64,000 nucleotides of DNA from Allorhizobium undicola ORS 992 = ATCC 700741 (lineage in GTDB: Bacteria; Pseudomonadota; Alphaproteobacteria; Rhizobiales; Rhizobiaceae): assembly GCF_000621665.1 (NCBI RefSeq), contig NZ_JHXQ01000017.1:1-64000 (forward strand), in the 5' to 3' direction. The position numbers and the translations under genes were made by a program. Below are positions 63,976 to 64,000 of the stretch, one piece after another. The notes under the pieces are model-generated. The model worked only from the letters and a program-made list of their open reading frames with translations, did not search any database and was not told the origin of the DNA. The stretch's first letter is position 1; the number at the start of each line of letters is the position of its first letter.

Positions 63976-64000
63976 CAAAAACTACGTTTTGCGGCCTTTC

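Noticed and set aside
1..64000. CRISPR array, tRNA or rRNA genes, prophage or integrase
   Set aside because: No regularly spaced repeats, tRNA-like cloverleaf with CCA-type ends, rRNA sequence or phage structural genes were seen. The six repeats are dispersed Bru-RS copies, not an array.

Overview
The window is about 60% GC, with densely packed operons and typical alphaproteobacterial gene families. It carries six copies of a ~106 bp two-hairpin palindromic repeat that I recognise as the Brucella repeated sequence (Bru-RS). Together with the rhizobial-type catabolic operons and the hutC/hutF/hutIHGUD histidine locus, this points to Brucella (or the close Ochrobactrum branch). I cannot assign species or replicon from the sequence alone.

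Layout. 1-2870: a decayed IS66-family element (tnpC with an amber codon, tnpB split by a Bru-RS copy, tnpA intact) next to the tail of an IS5-like transposase. 2868-5380: kdsB-pheA (LPS and phenylalanine synthesis), divergent from a membrane-anchored cytochrome c. 5443-6702: a two-receiver GGDEF response regulator. 7066-12349: a five-gene peptide-type ABC importer, divergent from a secreted beta-propeller lactonase-like protein. 14156-20242: an HWE histidine kinase, a GH38 alpha-mannosidase, and TetR and AraC regulators. 20559-26498: a biotin carrier, biotin carboxylase, degenerate carrier, pxpB, pxpC, pxpA and an aminotransferase; this is a 5-oxoprolinase locus that also holds all the parts of a split urea-carboxylase-like enzyme. 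26549-35757: a LysR regulator divergent from a ten-gene sugar-acid operon (SDR, amino-acid-type ABC importer, RraA-like aldolase, gluconate 5-dehydrogenase-like SDR, gluconokinase, 2-hydroxyacid dehydrogenase, idonate dehydrogenase-like enzyme). 35972-38329: a chemoreceptor. 39044-47352: a Tat-exported YetA/exo-rhamnogalacturonan-lyase-like protein, a LacI regulator, and an inositol-type set of three Gfo/Idh/MocA dehydrogenases plus an IolE-like isomerase/dehydratase. 47414-56931: an LLM flavin monooxygenase and the complete hut locus. 57016-59638: a stress-type small membrane protein and a ThuA/Gfo-Idh pair. 59694-60689: acrylyl-CoA reductase. 61016-63826: an FtsK translocase with no membrane domain.

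How it fits together. Most of the window is nutrient scavenging (peptides, pyroglutamate, aldonates, inositol-like polyols, histidine), each locus with its own regulator. The best-supported regulatory sites are a perfect 12-bp palindrome matching the HutC operator in the hutF/hutI interval and a GGAAC-N17-CGTT general-stress promoter before the 57016 gene. The repeats are informative: the tnpB interruption preserves an 'empty site' showing that Bru-RS inserts at TA with TA duplication, and the copy after ftsK sits inside a smaller related palindrome. No CRISPR array, tRNA, rRNA or prophage was seen.
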